A DNA stretch of 39,830 nt from Patescibacteria group bacterium (lineage in GTDB: Bacteria > Patescibacteriota > Gracilibacteria > UBA1369): the NCBI GenBank assembly GCA_963169815.1, contig CAUJDC010000047.1:1-39830 (forward strand), given 5' to 3'. The translations under genes and the position numbers were made by a program. Below the pieces are notes generated by a model. That model worked only from the letters and a program-made list of their open reading frames with translations, was not told where the DNA came from and did not search any database. How positions within the stretch are numbered: position 1 is the first letter of the stretch; each line of letters opens with the position of its first letter. Below are positions 30,880 through 39,352 of the stretch, piece by piece.

Positions 30880-33243
30880 TTATTTTAACCAATTTGGCAA
30901 AATAATCTGATCGTAATTTAGAGAGTTGATGTTTTTGATATAAGGCAAATCTTTCAAATTGTATTTTCCAAAATACAGTTCGCGCAAATCTCCGCCCTTT
31001 TCTACGAATTTTTTTATGGATTGATAGCCTCTATAATAAAGATAATCCTTGGTAAAGGCTCCATGATTGGCCGTATCGTGTAAACCTCTTTTTACTCTTA
31101 AACAAATATTTAAAGCGGCTTTTTTAGTAAGCTTATTTGCTCTGAGGCTGCTGTAGAGCTCTGAGAATGAATGATTTGTGGAGAGATAAATGGCTTCAAT
31201 TAGCCTGTTCTTTGGGCTTTCTAAACCTGGCTGACTAGCTCTTGAACGTATATTATAGATGGCCAAGCCTTCCTGTGTTTCTAGATAATTAGCAAAACCT
31301 AATTGGAAAAGTTTAAATTTTTGGCGACTGCCATTTTCATTAGTTAATAGATGAGTTTCCAATTCATGAGTGATTAGTTCTTCAGCACGGCTTTTAGTAA
31401 AAAGTAGGTTGTTTCTCAAAATAACGTGCTTATTTTTGTTGGTTATACAATGCGTAAGTATTCTTTTGCTAATATTAACTTTCCAGTATTTTAGGCCGTA
31501 TTCGCGAATTTTCTCTTCAAAAATTGATTTAAGTTCTTCAGAAGTAATATTTTTTTCTTCTTTTTTACGCTTAATCTTTTTGAATGAAAATGTTACCAGA
31601 TCTTCTGCTGTGGGCATGCCGAAAAGCCTTGTGGATATTTCTGTAAATTCTTTTGACCCTCTTACCTTAATTAATTCTGCATACAGAGCTAGTTCTTCGA
31701 TTCTTTCTTTAAAAAGATATCCTAAATCGCTGTCATCATAGTGGATTTTTTTGAGACTTTTGATTGTTTGCTCGTATTCCCCAGCGTAATCATGATATTT
31801 GAATTGGGGATTGTAGCTATTGTCTTGAAGGAATTTTGTTAGCTCTTCTTTTTGGTTAATTGGTCTCAAATGACTGAGAAATTTCATTTGATTATTGATT
31901 CGGCAAATCTGTCTATCTGTTTCGATTGGATTATAGTGAGAAACAAAAATATTACTTTTCTTACCAGTATTTTTTTCTGTAATGAAATTATTAATTGATG
32001 TGTCGATAAGAAAGTTTCCAGTAATATCTTTATTGCCAATCACTACTTGGTACTTTTTTCTGATGTTCTTATCTATTTTGAAGCTGGAAATGATTTTTTT
32101 CCCATTTAGTCTATATTTGAGGGTGGCTCTGACAGTGTCTAGGTCCTTGGCTTTTTTAGATTTAATTAGACCAAGTTGCTTGGCAAGTTCGGTACTTAAA
32201 TAGTTTTTTTTGCGTGATGTGTTAATAAAAGCAATTGCCTCGGTTTGCTTTTGAGGCTCTATGAATTCTACTTTTTCGAATAAGCCAATTACTTTCTTGC
32301 CTGAAATTGTTTTAATGTTTTTTTCGATAGAATATCCAAAGAGGTCTTTACCGATTCTAATCCCCTTCTCTACGCTGTTTAGATTGATGTCTGCAAGTTG
32401 TTCTAGACGTTTACGTAAAGGAGTGAGATTGGCTAATTGTATGCCAATACCGGCTCTGGCGTTTATTTCCAATAAAACTGGTCCGTTGGTTTTATCGATA
32501 GCTATGTCGGCTCCTAGGTAGCCCAAATTACTAGCTAATTGAGCTTTACAGGCAATACGTAGTGCTTCTTCCCAGAAAGGAATTTTGAGTCCTTTGATGC
32601 TGCCTTTACCAGGTATTTCCTTAATAATCTTTCCATGATGAATGAGATGTGTAATTTCTCCCTTGGCAATATCAATGCCAGCGCCGATGGCGCCTTGATG
32701 CAAATTTGCTTTGCCGTTTGATTCAGTGGTGGGGAGCCTTAGCATCGCCATTACTGGGACCATTTTATGGACAATAATGCGGATGTCTGGAAGTCCAAAT
32801 GTACTATATTTTCCTAAGACTTCATCTGTCACGATTAGTTTTTCAAAAAGCGCTTTGTCTGGTTTATCAGAAATAGCAAAATTTCCTGAAAGTATTTCTC
32901 TAACATGCTGAGTCAAATCTTTTTCGCTGTAACGTACTCCTTTGGCTGTAAAGTAATAACCATTTTCTTTATAAGTAATCGGTATGATGCCTTCGCCACC
33001 GAAGCCTAGATTGGGCTTAATAACAAATTCATGTCCCAATTTTGCCCATTTAAAGTTTAGTAATTGCTTATTATTTTCAATTAAGCCAAGTAGTCTAGGG
33101 ACTGGAATCTCACGGGCTGATAAAAATGCTTTGGTCTTTAACTTATCGTCTGCAATTTCAACGTTTTTTTCGGCGTTGAATGGTTTAATATACAATAAAT
33201 TTCGGGCATTGATGCCTAAAATGGAGTTAGCTCTGAATGGCAT
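30880..33243 (-). CDS. ATP-grasp ligase fused to retropepsin-like and DUF1704/MATCAP-type metallopeptidase domains
   Basis: The 787-residue product joins three modules. Residues 1-290 are an ATP-grasp ligase of the RimK/alpha-L-glutamate-ligase-like type, with EFVIKPNLGFGGEG (K76) and the metal-binding ExN in LLEINARAG (E259, N261). Residues about 318-420 resemble the retropepsin-like domain often found beside such ligases, but where a DTG motif is expected the text is INTS (N341), so it is probably inactive. Residues about 450-787 match DUF1704, the MATCAP-type metallopeptidase family, with HELETH (626-631) and TQEGLA (656-661). The known order is ligase, protease-like domain, peptidase. It lies one base after the 7TM gene in the same direction. 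Substrate unknown; a writer and eraser of amino-acid tags is inference. Confidence 0.85.
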   Translation of the reverse strand: MPFRANSILGINARNLLYIKPFNAEKNVEIADDKLKTKAFLSAREIPVPRLLGLIENNKQLLNFKWAKLGHEFVIKPNLGFGGEGIIPITYKENGYYFTAKGVRYSEKDLTQHVREILSGNFAISDKPDKALFEKLIVTDEVLGKYSTFGLPDIRIIVHKMVPVMAMLRLPTTESNGKANLHQGAIGAGIDIAKGEITHLIHHGKIIKEIPGKGSIKGLKIPFWEEALRIACKAQLASNLGYLGADIAIDKTNGPVLLEINARAGIGIQLANLTPLRKRLEQLADINLNSVEKGIRIGKDLFGYSIEKNIKTISGKKVIGLFEKVEFIEPQKQTEAIAFINTSRKKNYLSTELAKQLGLIKSKKAKDLDTVRATLKYRLNGKKIISSFKIDKNIRKKYQVVIGNKDITGNFLIDTSINNFITEKNTGKKSNIFVSHYNPIETDRQICRINNQMKFLSHLRPINQKEELTKFLQDNSYNPQFKYHDYAGEYEQTIKSLKKIHYDDSDLGYLFKERIEELALYAELIKVRGSKEFTEISTRLFGMPTAEDLVTFSFKKIKRKKEEKNITSEELKSIFEEKIREYGLKYWKVNISKRILTHCITNKNKHVILRNNLLFTKSRAEELITHELETHLLTNENGSRQKFKLFQLGFANYLETQEGLAIYNIRSRASQPGLESPKNRLIEAIYLSTNHSFSELYSSLRANKLTKKAALNICLRVKRGLHDTANHGAFTKDYLYYRGYQSIKKFVEKGGDLRELYFGKYNLKDLPYIKNINSLNYDQIILPNWLK

Positions 33244-33244
33244 A

Positions 33245-33997
33245 TTATTTCTTAAAGATTAAGTCTCTAAAACGAATTAACTCACTGATTCTTAGGCCAG
33301 TGTATCTGCCAATTAGAAGGTTAAGAATTACGCAAACTGAGATTATTTCCGGAAAAAAAATGATAAAATCTTTGATTACTGTCCAATGAAAACTGAATAA
33401 TCCGCCTCCCAAAAAAAGATAAATTGCTAAGCTAAATAGACTAGTCTTAAAAAGGTTTTTAAAGTCTGTCAAGAGGCCACTTTGGGTCATTTTAAATGAC
33501 AAAAACTTCTCTGTAATAAGGGCTAAAGTTATGATTATTATTGAAATGGAAGGTAAGGTAATTGAAGAAATTTGGTAATTTGCTATCAAGAGAGGTGCGA
33601 GTAGAAGTATCAATATGAACACCAGATTAACTATAATTGGCATTTTAACTGAAAAATGTAAATGAAGTTCATTGAGTAGATACTTTATAAAAAGCGCCGT
33701 AACTGCTGATCCTATAAAGATGATTCCGGTTAAAATTGGGCCTAAAAGAAAACAACAGGCCACTAAAATTGATGGTACGATAATAGAAGTTACGTTTAAG
33801 CCAACCATTATCCTAAAAGTGGCTATGATTAGAGCTATACAAGGTGTTATTAAAAGTAAGTACACTTGATCGATATTTACGCCAAGTTGTACTAAATGAC
33901 TGATTGAGATGCGGAAAAGACCGAAAAATGCTGGTATTAAGCCTAAAAGTACAATTAAGCCTCCAAAAAATATATTTTTTACAAGATTTTTGTCCAT
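33245..33997 (-). CDS. 7TM membrane protein of the 7TM_transglut group, without the transglutaminase domain
   Basis: The 250-residue product is almost entirely hydrophobic, with about seven membrane helices. It ends in the conserved GRYTGLRISELIRFRDLIF tail. In many bacteria this 7TM block is joined to an inactive transglutaminase domain and encoded beside an ATP-grasp ligase and a retropepsin-like protease. Here only the membrane part exists, and the ligase gene follows after one base, so the pair is surely cotranscribed. An amphipathic loop (NELHLHFSVKMP) links the middle helices. It probably anchors or scaffolds the fusion enzyme at the membrane or forms a channel for its substrate; this is inference. 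It diverges from the surface-protein gene. The promoter must lie in the 73-base gap, but I see no strong match on this strand. Confidence 0.8.
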   Translation of the reverse strand: MDKNLVKNIFFGGLIVLLGLIPAFFGLFRISISHLVQLGVNIDQVYLLLITPCIALIIATFRIMVGLNVTSIIVPSILVACCFLLGPILTGIIFIGSAVTALFIKYLLNELHLHFSVKMPIIVNLVFILILLLAPLLIANYQISSITLPSISIIIITLALITEKFLSFKMTQSGLLTDFKNLFKTSLFSLAIYLFLGGGLFSFHWTVIKDFIIFFPEIISVCVILNLLIGRYTGLRISELIRFRDLIFKK

Positions 33998-34012
33998 TCG
34001 TGGCTATGGTAT

Positions 34013-34041
34013 TTGGGATTTACGTGAAAGTATGATATAAT
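34013..34041 (+). promoter_or_regulatory. Promoter of the surface-protein gene
   Basis: TTGGGA (34013-34018) and TATAAT (34036-34041) are 17 bases apart, and TG at 34033-34034 gives an extended -10. Because transcription would start near 34048, the ATG at 34044 cannot be used and the ATG at 34071 is chosen. Confidence 0.75.
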
Positions 34042-34070
34042 GAATGGATTTAAAAATAAACAAAAAAGCT

Positions 34071-36281
34071 ATGGTTTTCAATCAAAATAAACTGCAGCTC
34101 AAAATAAAGACTATTTCTCTTCTGACTGCGATATTGTTGCTATCTGGACAAATGCTTTCTATTGCACAGGCTGCCAACTATGTTTTTGGCCAAGATACAG
34201 TCGCTGGAGTGCCTACTCTGATCAAGGCGAGAGGATTTTCTCCAAATCAGGCTTTAAATTTACATTTAGTCAAACCAGATGGTGTAGACCTCGGAATGGC
34301 TACTAAGGCAAATCAAGCAGGAGAGGCTGATACTGTAGTTGATGGTTATCATACTACAAAAGCAGGTACTTACTTTGCCTATGCCAGCTCTGGTAACTTA
34401 ACTACTTCTCAAATCAGTTTCACTGTATTTGCTGGAGAAATTGATGAAAATAAATCTGAAGTTGAATTAAGCAGAGCAGTAGTTGCCGCAGATGGACGGG
34501 ATAACGCTACCATTTCTCTTCTAATGAAAGATGCTTATGGTAATCCAGTTGAGGGTAAAGCTATGAAATTAATTCCGAGTAAAAAAGCTGCCATTATTTC
34601 TCCTAATGTGGCTGTTTCTGATAAGGAAGGTAAGGCAAGCTTTACGGTAAAGTCTAGTCAGATAGGTTTGATTAATTTCACTGTAATGGACACCACTGCT
34701 GACCTTTATCTGGAAAATCATCCGGAAGTTTCATTTGTAAGTGGGGGTGAATATTTGGCGGACGCTGGTGGCGATATGATTAAGATTGCTAATGCAGCAG
34801 GTCCACTTGCTGGTTTTGAAATCACGGATATGCCGGCTTCTATTAAACCAAGTGAAAATGTTACATTTAAAGTTAAGGCTGTTGATGCTTCTAAAGAAAT
34901 CGTTCAAGATTATACTGGTACAATTAGATTTTCTGCAGAAGGCACTGATAGTTCTGGTGTAGCTCTTCCTGCTAATTATAAGTTTTTAGCTGAAGACTTA
35001 GGCCAGCATCAATTCAATTTAGGTTTAAGCTTTGCAAAAGCTGGTAGCTATAAAATTTCTGTCAATGATTTAACAGACAAGCTTAAAAAAGGTGAAATTA
35101 ATGTAACTGTATCTTCTGGTACTTCTACAACTACTACTAGTTCAAGTGGTGATAAACCAGTAATTTCAGCCCCAGCGGCTGGTACTTATAGCCAAGCTGA
35201 GCAAACTGTGACTGGTACTGCTAAACCCAGTTCATCTGTGAAGATTATGGATAATAACGCAGAACTGGCTAGTGTTCCAGTAGGACCTACAGGAAAATTC
35301 TCTTATCAAACCTCTGCTCTTGCAGAAGGTAAACATTCTATTTATGTGGTTAATATAGACGCTATTTCTCTGGAAGTAATCAGTAATTCTGATCCTGTAG
35401 AAATCAATATTGATACTACTCCTCCGGCATTAGACGACATTGTACTTGATCCAAGCGAAGGTATTAAGCCCGGTGATGTCATTAATGTGAAAGTATATAG
35501 CGAAAAGAACCTTTCTCAAGTGGCGTTGTTATTTAACTATGACATAGTTCAGTTGAATGCTAGTTTAGATGATGCATCAGTATATGTTGGTACAATTCAG
35601 GCCCCAGCTGATCCGGGAGAATATAAACTTGGAGTGCTGGTTGCTGATGAATTAAGTAATGAAAAGACTTATGAAGAACAGGCTACTGTTAAAGTAGTGG
35701 CTGGTGGTGAAGGCACTATTGATAAAAATCCAGACTTGGGACCTGCCACTCCAACTGACACAACAACAACGCCTGAAGATACTAGCGGCGAAGTTAAGCC
35801 TGCAGCTGGAGCTCCTTCAACTGTATCAGGCTTGATTGCCTATGGATCAGATAAAAAAGTAACTTTGGTTTGGGATGCTGCTACAGACGATAAAAAAGTT
35901 CAGAACTATAAAGTTTATTATGGTCAGACTGTCGAGGCTATGGCTCAGGTGGCTTTGACTAAAGATGCTAGCACAACTTGGTACATTCCGAATTTGGAAA
36001 ATGGTAAAGAATATTTTTTCGCAGTAAGCGCGGTTGATGATGAAGGTAATGAGAGTTCTGCTAAGAGTGAAATTGTTAGCGGCATTCCATTTGTACTAGA
36101 AGTGAACAATGCGCTCACAGAAAAACCTACTAAACCTTTAGATGACCCTGTTCTTCATGAAGCAGCTTATAATGGCCCATTCCCTACAAATACCTCTAAA
36201 ACTGGTCCTGAATTGATTCTATTGATCGGCGCAAGTGGGCTTGGTTCCTCAGTCTGGTTTTCTAGAAAAAAGAAAAAATAA
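34071..36281 (+). CDS. Secreted multidomain surface protein with Ig-like and FN3 domains and C-terminal anchor
   Basis: The 736-residue product starts at the ATG at 34071 with a signal peptide (basic NKLQLKIK, hydrophobic core, likely cut after AQA near residue 34). A first extracellular region is followed by a Big/invasin-like Ig domain (about 125-220, with VAADGRDNATISLLMKDAYG). Further beta-rich Ig-like modules follow, the second after a Thr/Ser-rich linker (SSGTSTTTTSSSGDKP). After a Thr/Pro linker (TPTDTTTTPEDTSG) comes a fibronectin type III domain (about 580-672, TLVWDAATDDKKVQNYKVYYG). The C-terminus has TSKTGPE, a membrane helix and a basic end (RKKKK), like a sortase signal but with the LP of LPxTG missing. 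Likely role: surface structure or adhesion. It has a strong promoter. Confidence 0.88.
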   Translation: MVFNQNKLQLKIKTISLLTAILLLSGQMLSIAQAANYVFGQDTVAGVPTLIKARGFSPNQALNLHLVKPDGVDLGMATKANQAGEADTVVDGYHTTKAGTYFAYASSGNLTTSQISFTVFAGEIDENKSEVELSRAVVAADGRDNATISLLMKDAYGNPVEGKAMKLIPSKKAAIISPNVAVSDKEGKASFTVKSSQIGLINFTVMDTTADLYLENHPEVSFVSGGEYLADAGGDMIKIANAAGPLAGFEITDMPASIKPSENVTFKVKAVDASKEIVQDYTGTIRFSAEGTDSSGVALPANYKFLAEDLGQHQFNLGLSFAKAGSYKISVNDLTDKLKKGEINVTVSSGTSTTTTSSSGDKPVISAPAAGTYSQAEQTVTGTAKPSSSVKIMDNNAELASVPVGPTGKFSYQTSALAEGKHSIYVVNIDAISLEVISNSDPVEINIDTTPPALDDIVLDPSEGIKPGDVINVKVYSEKNLSQVALLFNYDIVQLNASLDDASVYVGTIQAPADPGEYKLGVLVADELSNEKTYEEQATVKVVAGGEGTIDKNPDLGPATPTDTTTTPEDTSGEVKPAAGAPSTVSGLIAYGSDKKVTLVWDAATDDKKVQNYKVYYGQTVEAMAQVALTKDASTTWYIPNLENGKEYFFAVSAVDDEGNESSAKSEIVSGIPFVLEVNNALTEKPTKPLDDPVLHEAAYNGPFPTNTSKTGPELILLIGASGLGSSVWFSRKKKK

Positions 36282-36298
36282 TTGTGGATTATATAGCT

Positions 36299-36330
36299 AA
36301 CTGATAGACTTACTCTGCTCTATCATTAGT
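36299..36330 (+). other. Inverted repeat before yggT
   Basis: The segment pairs AACT and GATAGA on the left with TCTATC and AGTT on the right, with a 3-base bulge (ATT). It fills most of the 50-base gap between the surface gene and yggT. No T-run follows, so terminator function is unlikely; its role is unknown. Confidence 0.3.
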
Positions 36331-36331
36331 T

Positions 36332-36595
36332 ATGTTAAAACTAGTTTTATTAAATTTTGGTCAGATCTTTTGCGACGTTATGTCGGCTTTAATTATGATT
36401 CAGGTAGTCTTGTCATGGATTGTAGCTCCTAACAATAAAGTATATCAGTTTGTTTATTCGCTTACTAAGCCGCTTTTAACTAGAATTAGGGCTGTACTTC
36501 CAGATACTAGACCTTTAGATTTATCGCCTTTAGTTGCCTTTTTCTTGATAGAGGCCATCCGCGCAGCTTGGCTTACTATAATTAATTTATTATGA
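36332..36595 (+). CDS. YggT-family membrane protein
   Basis: The 87-residue product has two membrane helices (about 5-28 and 68-86) around a short loop with SWIVAPNNKVYQFVYSLTKPLLTRIRAV, typical of YggT/Ycf19 proteins. These are small membrane proteins linked to division or membrane organisation in some bacteria and chloroplasts; the precise role is not settled. The TGA stop overlaps the cysS start in ATGA, so the two are translationally coupled. The same TGA shows that TGA is a stop codon here. It follows the surface-protein gene by 50 bases in the same direction. Confidence 0.88.
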   Translation: MLKLVLLNFGQIFCDVMSALIMIQVVLSWIVAPNNKVYQFVYSLTKPLLTRIRAVLPDTRPLDLSPLVAFFLIEAIRAAWLTIINLL

Positions 36596-37983
36596 GTATT
36601 GTTTTATTTAATAGTTTAGGAAGAAAGTTACAGAATTTTGAGCCAATCAAGCTAGGCCAGGTGAACATGTATTGCTGTGGACCGACCGTATATAATTTTG
36701 CTCATTTAGGGAATCTACGCACTTACTTATTTGAAGATGTTTTGCGTCGTACCCTAGAAATGAATGGCTACAAAGTAAATCATGTAATGAATATCACTGA
36801 TGTAGGCCATTTAACTGGTGATAATCTTGGTGATGCCAATACAGGTGAAGATAAAATGGAAAAGGGTTCAAAGAGAGAAGGTAAAACTGCTTGGGAAATT
36901 GCTGAAATGTATACCAAAGCTTTCTTTGAAGATTTTAAACTGCTAAATATCGAAATGCCTACGGTTACTCCTAAAGCTACTGATCACATTGCTGAGCAGA
37001 TTGAAATGGTAGAGAAGTTAATGTCGGAAGATTTTGCTTATGAAACTGCTGATGGGATTTATTTTGATGTAAGTAAGTGGTCTGAATATGGAAAACTTTC
37101 TGGTCAGAAATTGGAAGATAAAAAAAATGGCGCAAGAATCGGTATAAACGATGACAAAAAAAATCCTCAAGATTTTGCCCTTTGGAAATTCACTCCTGAA
37201 GGTGAAACTAGACAAATGGAATGGGATGGCCCAGGTAATAGAAAGGGCTTTCCTGGTTGGCATATCGAATGTAGTGCCATGAGTATGAAATATTTAGGTA
37301 AACATTTTGATATTCACTGTGGTGGAGTAGATCACATACCAGTCCATCACGAAAATGAAATTGCTCAAAGCGAAGCCGCCAATCATCAACCTTATGTGAA
37401 TGTTTGGATGCATGGAGAATTTATGATGGTGGATGGAAAAAGAATGGGCAAATCAGAGGGTAATGCTTTTTTGGTAAAAGATTTGATTCAAAAAGGTTAT
37501 GACCCACTCGCTTTTAGATATTTAAATTTGGGGACACATTACCGCATTCAACTTAACTTTACTTGGGAGGCACTAGATGCGGCTCAAACTGCTTTGAGTA
37601 GACTTAAAATACAAGTTGCTAAACTACAAGGTGAAGGTTCCACAGATGGAAACTATTTCAATAAATTTAAGGCCTGCTTGAACAATGATTTAAATTCTGC
37701 TGAAGCACTAAGTGTTGTTTGGGAAGTTTTAAAATCAAATATTGCTGATGAAAATAAACTAGCTACAGTAAAAGATATGGATAAAGTTTTAGGTTTGAAT
37801 TTAACAGCTCCACTGAATGTCAAACTTGATGTATCAGATGAAGTTAAAAACCTGCTAGATCTTAGGGCTATGGCCAGAACTGAAAAAAACTTTGCAGAAT
37901 CAGATAGATTACGTGATCAAATTGCAGCTTTAGGCTATGGAGTTAAAGATGGGGCGAATGGACAGGAATTAACTAAGCTTTAA
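36592..37983 (+). CDS. cysS: Cysteinyl-tRNA synthetase
   Basis: CysRS charges tRNA-Cys. The 463-residue product has the HIGH-equivalent HLGN at 38-41 in TVYNFAHLGNLRTYLF. Zinc ligands are C28, C227 in WHIECSAM, H252 and E256 in VHHENEIAQS. The KMSKS variant RMGKS is at 284-288. The DALR-type and C-terminal anticodon-binding parts follow (ARTEKNFAESDRLRDQIAALG). The gene starts within the yggT stop (ATGA). Its last 15 bases overlap the 3' end of murC on the other strand. There is no intergenic terminator between the two. Confidence 0.97.
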   Translation: MSIVLFNSLGRKLQNFEPIKLGQVNMYCCGPTVYNFAHLGNLRTYLFEDVLRRTLEMNGYKVNHVMNITDVGHLTGDNLGDANTGEDKMEKGSKREGKTAWEIAEMYTKAFFEDFKLLNIEMPTVTPKATDHIAEQIEMVEKLMSEDFAYETADGIYFDVSKWSEYGKLSGQKLEDKKNGARIGINDDKKNPQDFALWKFTPEGETRQMEWDGPGNRKGFPGWHIECSAMSMKYLGKHFDIHCGGVDHIPVHHENEIAQSEAANHQPYVNVWMHGEFMMVDGKRMGKSEGNAFLVKDLIQKGYDPLAFRYLNLGTHYRIQLNFTWEALDAAQTALSRLKIQVAKLQGEGSTDGNYFNKFKACLNNDLNSAEALSVVWEVLKSNIADENKLATVKDMDKVLGLNLTAPLNVKLDVSDEVKNLLDLRAMARTEKNFAESDRLRDQIAALGYGVKDGANGQELTKL

Positions 37984-39348
37984 AATCTGATCTGATAACT
38001 TTGTTATATCCCCTGCTCCTATTGTCATAACCACATTGTAATCTCTGATTGAGGATGAGATTTTGGTGAGGGTTTCTTCAAAGTTTTTGGTGTATTCGGC
38101 TGAATTTGGCTGTACTGAGTTGATCGCATCTACTAATATTTCTGGACTTACCTTTTGCAAATCTTCTTCCGTGTCGCGGCTACGATAGATATTTGGTATG
38201 TAAACTTTGTCAGCTAGTTTGAAGCTTTTGGCAAAGTCATTTAAAAACAAATGAGTTCTTGAATATTGATGTGGTTGGAAAATACAAAGAATTTTCGCTG
38301 TTTTACCGAATTTTTCTCTTGTACCTTCAAGAGTAGCTTGTATTTCAGTAGCGGTATGGCCGTAGTCGTCTATTACGGTAGTTTTGCCTATTGCGCCTTT
38401 GATTTCGAAACGTCGATTGGCCCCTTTAAATGAATTTAAACTATTAATTGTCTTTTCTAAATCGAGATTCAATAAATCTGAAATAATAATACTGACTGCG
38501 GCATTGCGGATATTGTGTTTGCCCGGTATGGAAAGATTTAGTTCGCAGTATTGGTTACCTGTTTTAAATATTTTGTGACTTTGAATTAGATAATTGTTGC
38601 TCTGATCTTCTCCAAAAGTAATAATGTTAATACCGTTGAGTTCAGAAAGTATTTTTTTTATATTTTGATCGTCACCATTTACTACTAAATGGCCGCCGGC
38701 TTTGAGATTGCCAATAAATTTCTTGAAACTGTTTAAATAATTTTCTTCATTACCAAAATAATCGAGATGTTCTGGATCGACATTATTTATAACTAGAATC
38801 TCTGGATGGTAATTCAGAAAAGAGTCTTGGTATTCGCATGATTCTAAAACTAATATATCACCTTTACCAAGCAGTTCATTTTTGTTATTAAACTCTTTAA
38901 CCAAACTTCCGACAATGACAGTTGGGTCTTGTTGATTAGCTTGTAGCGCTAAACCTAAAAGAGCTGTGGTAGTGGTTTTGCCGTGAGTTCCTGAAAGACA
39001 AATGGTTTTATAAGATTTACTTAAAAAACCTACTGCTTCTGGATAAGACAGCATTTTTACAGTTTGTTTTTTAGCTTCGATGAATTCAGGATTGGAGTTC
39101 GGAATAGCCTTGGTGTAAATAACTAAATCGATCTGATTAGAGAGATTTTCTGGCTTTTGATCATAATTGACCTTGATACCCTCTTCTTCCAGTAATTCAG
39201 TATTGCGGTTTTTGCTTAAATCGGAGCCCGATACGGTATGTCCTTTGGCCTTTAGAATGCGAGCTAGAGCACTAATTCCTATTCCGCCAATTCCAATAAA
39301 GTAAATGTTAGGGTAAACTTCGAAAGAATCTTGATTAGTTAGAGGCAT
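37969..39348 (-). CDS. murC: UDP-N-acetylmuramate--L-alanine ligase
   Basis: MurC adds L-Ala to UDP-MurNAc in cytoplasmic peptidoglycan synthesis. The product (459 residues from the ATG at 39348) has the N-terminal Rossmann motif FIGIGGIGISALARIL, the SGSDL segment, the ATP loop SGTHGKTTT at 119-127, LVLESCEYQDSFL and INNVDPEHLDYFGN in the central domain, and DDYGHTATEI plus FQPHQYSRT in the C-terminal domain. A frame from 39399 would add 17 residues that overlap the divergent FtsB-like gene and lack family similarity, so 39348 is chosen. The start codon is then four bases from the FtsB-like ATG. The 3' end overlaps cysS by 15 bases. Confidence 0.95.
   Translation of the reverse strand: MPLTNQDSFEVYPNIYFIGIGGIGISALARILKAKGHTVSGSDLSKNRNTELLEEEGIKVNYDQKPENLSNQIDLVIYTKAIPNSNPEFIEAKKQTVKMLSYPEAVGFLSKSYKTICLSGTHGKTTTTALLGLALQANQQDPTVIVGSLVKEFNNKNELLGKGDILVLESCEYQDSFLNYHPEILVINNVDPEHLDYFGNEENYLNSFKKFIGNLKAGGHLVVNGDDQNIKKILSELNGINIITFGEDQSNNYLIQSHKIFKTGNQYCELNLSIPGKHNIRNAAVSIIISDLLNLDLEKTINSLNSFKGANRRFEIKGAIGKTTVIDDYGHTATEIQATLEGTREKFGKTAKILCIFQPHQYSRTHLFLNDFAKSFKLADKVYIPNIYRSRDTEEDLQKVSPEILVDAINSVQPNSAEYTKNFEETLTKISSSIRDYNVVMTIGAGDITKLSDQILKLS
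39341..39345 (+). promoter_or_regulatory. Shine-Dalgarno-like site of the FtsB-like gene, inside murC
   Basis: AGAGG (39341-39345) lies 7 bases before the ATG at 39353. It sits within the first codons of murC on the other strand and supports the chosen start. Confidence 0.5.
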
Positions 39349-39352
39349 TAAT

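Noticed and set aside
34044-34070. Longer N-terminus for the surface protein from the ATG at 34044
   Set aside because: A strong -10 (TATAAT 34036-34041) lies just before it, so transcription would start after that ATG; the ATG at 34071 gives a cleaner signal peptide.
36592-36595. TGA read as a sense codon, as in some CPR lineages
   Set aside because: yggT ends in TGA exactly at its family length and overlaps the cysS start in the usual ATGA; all other genes read through with standard stops.
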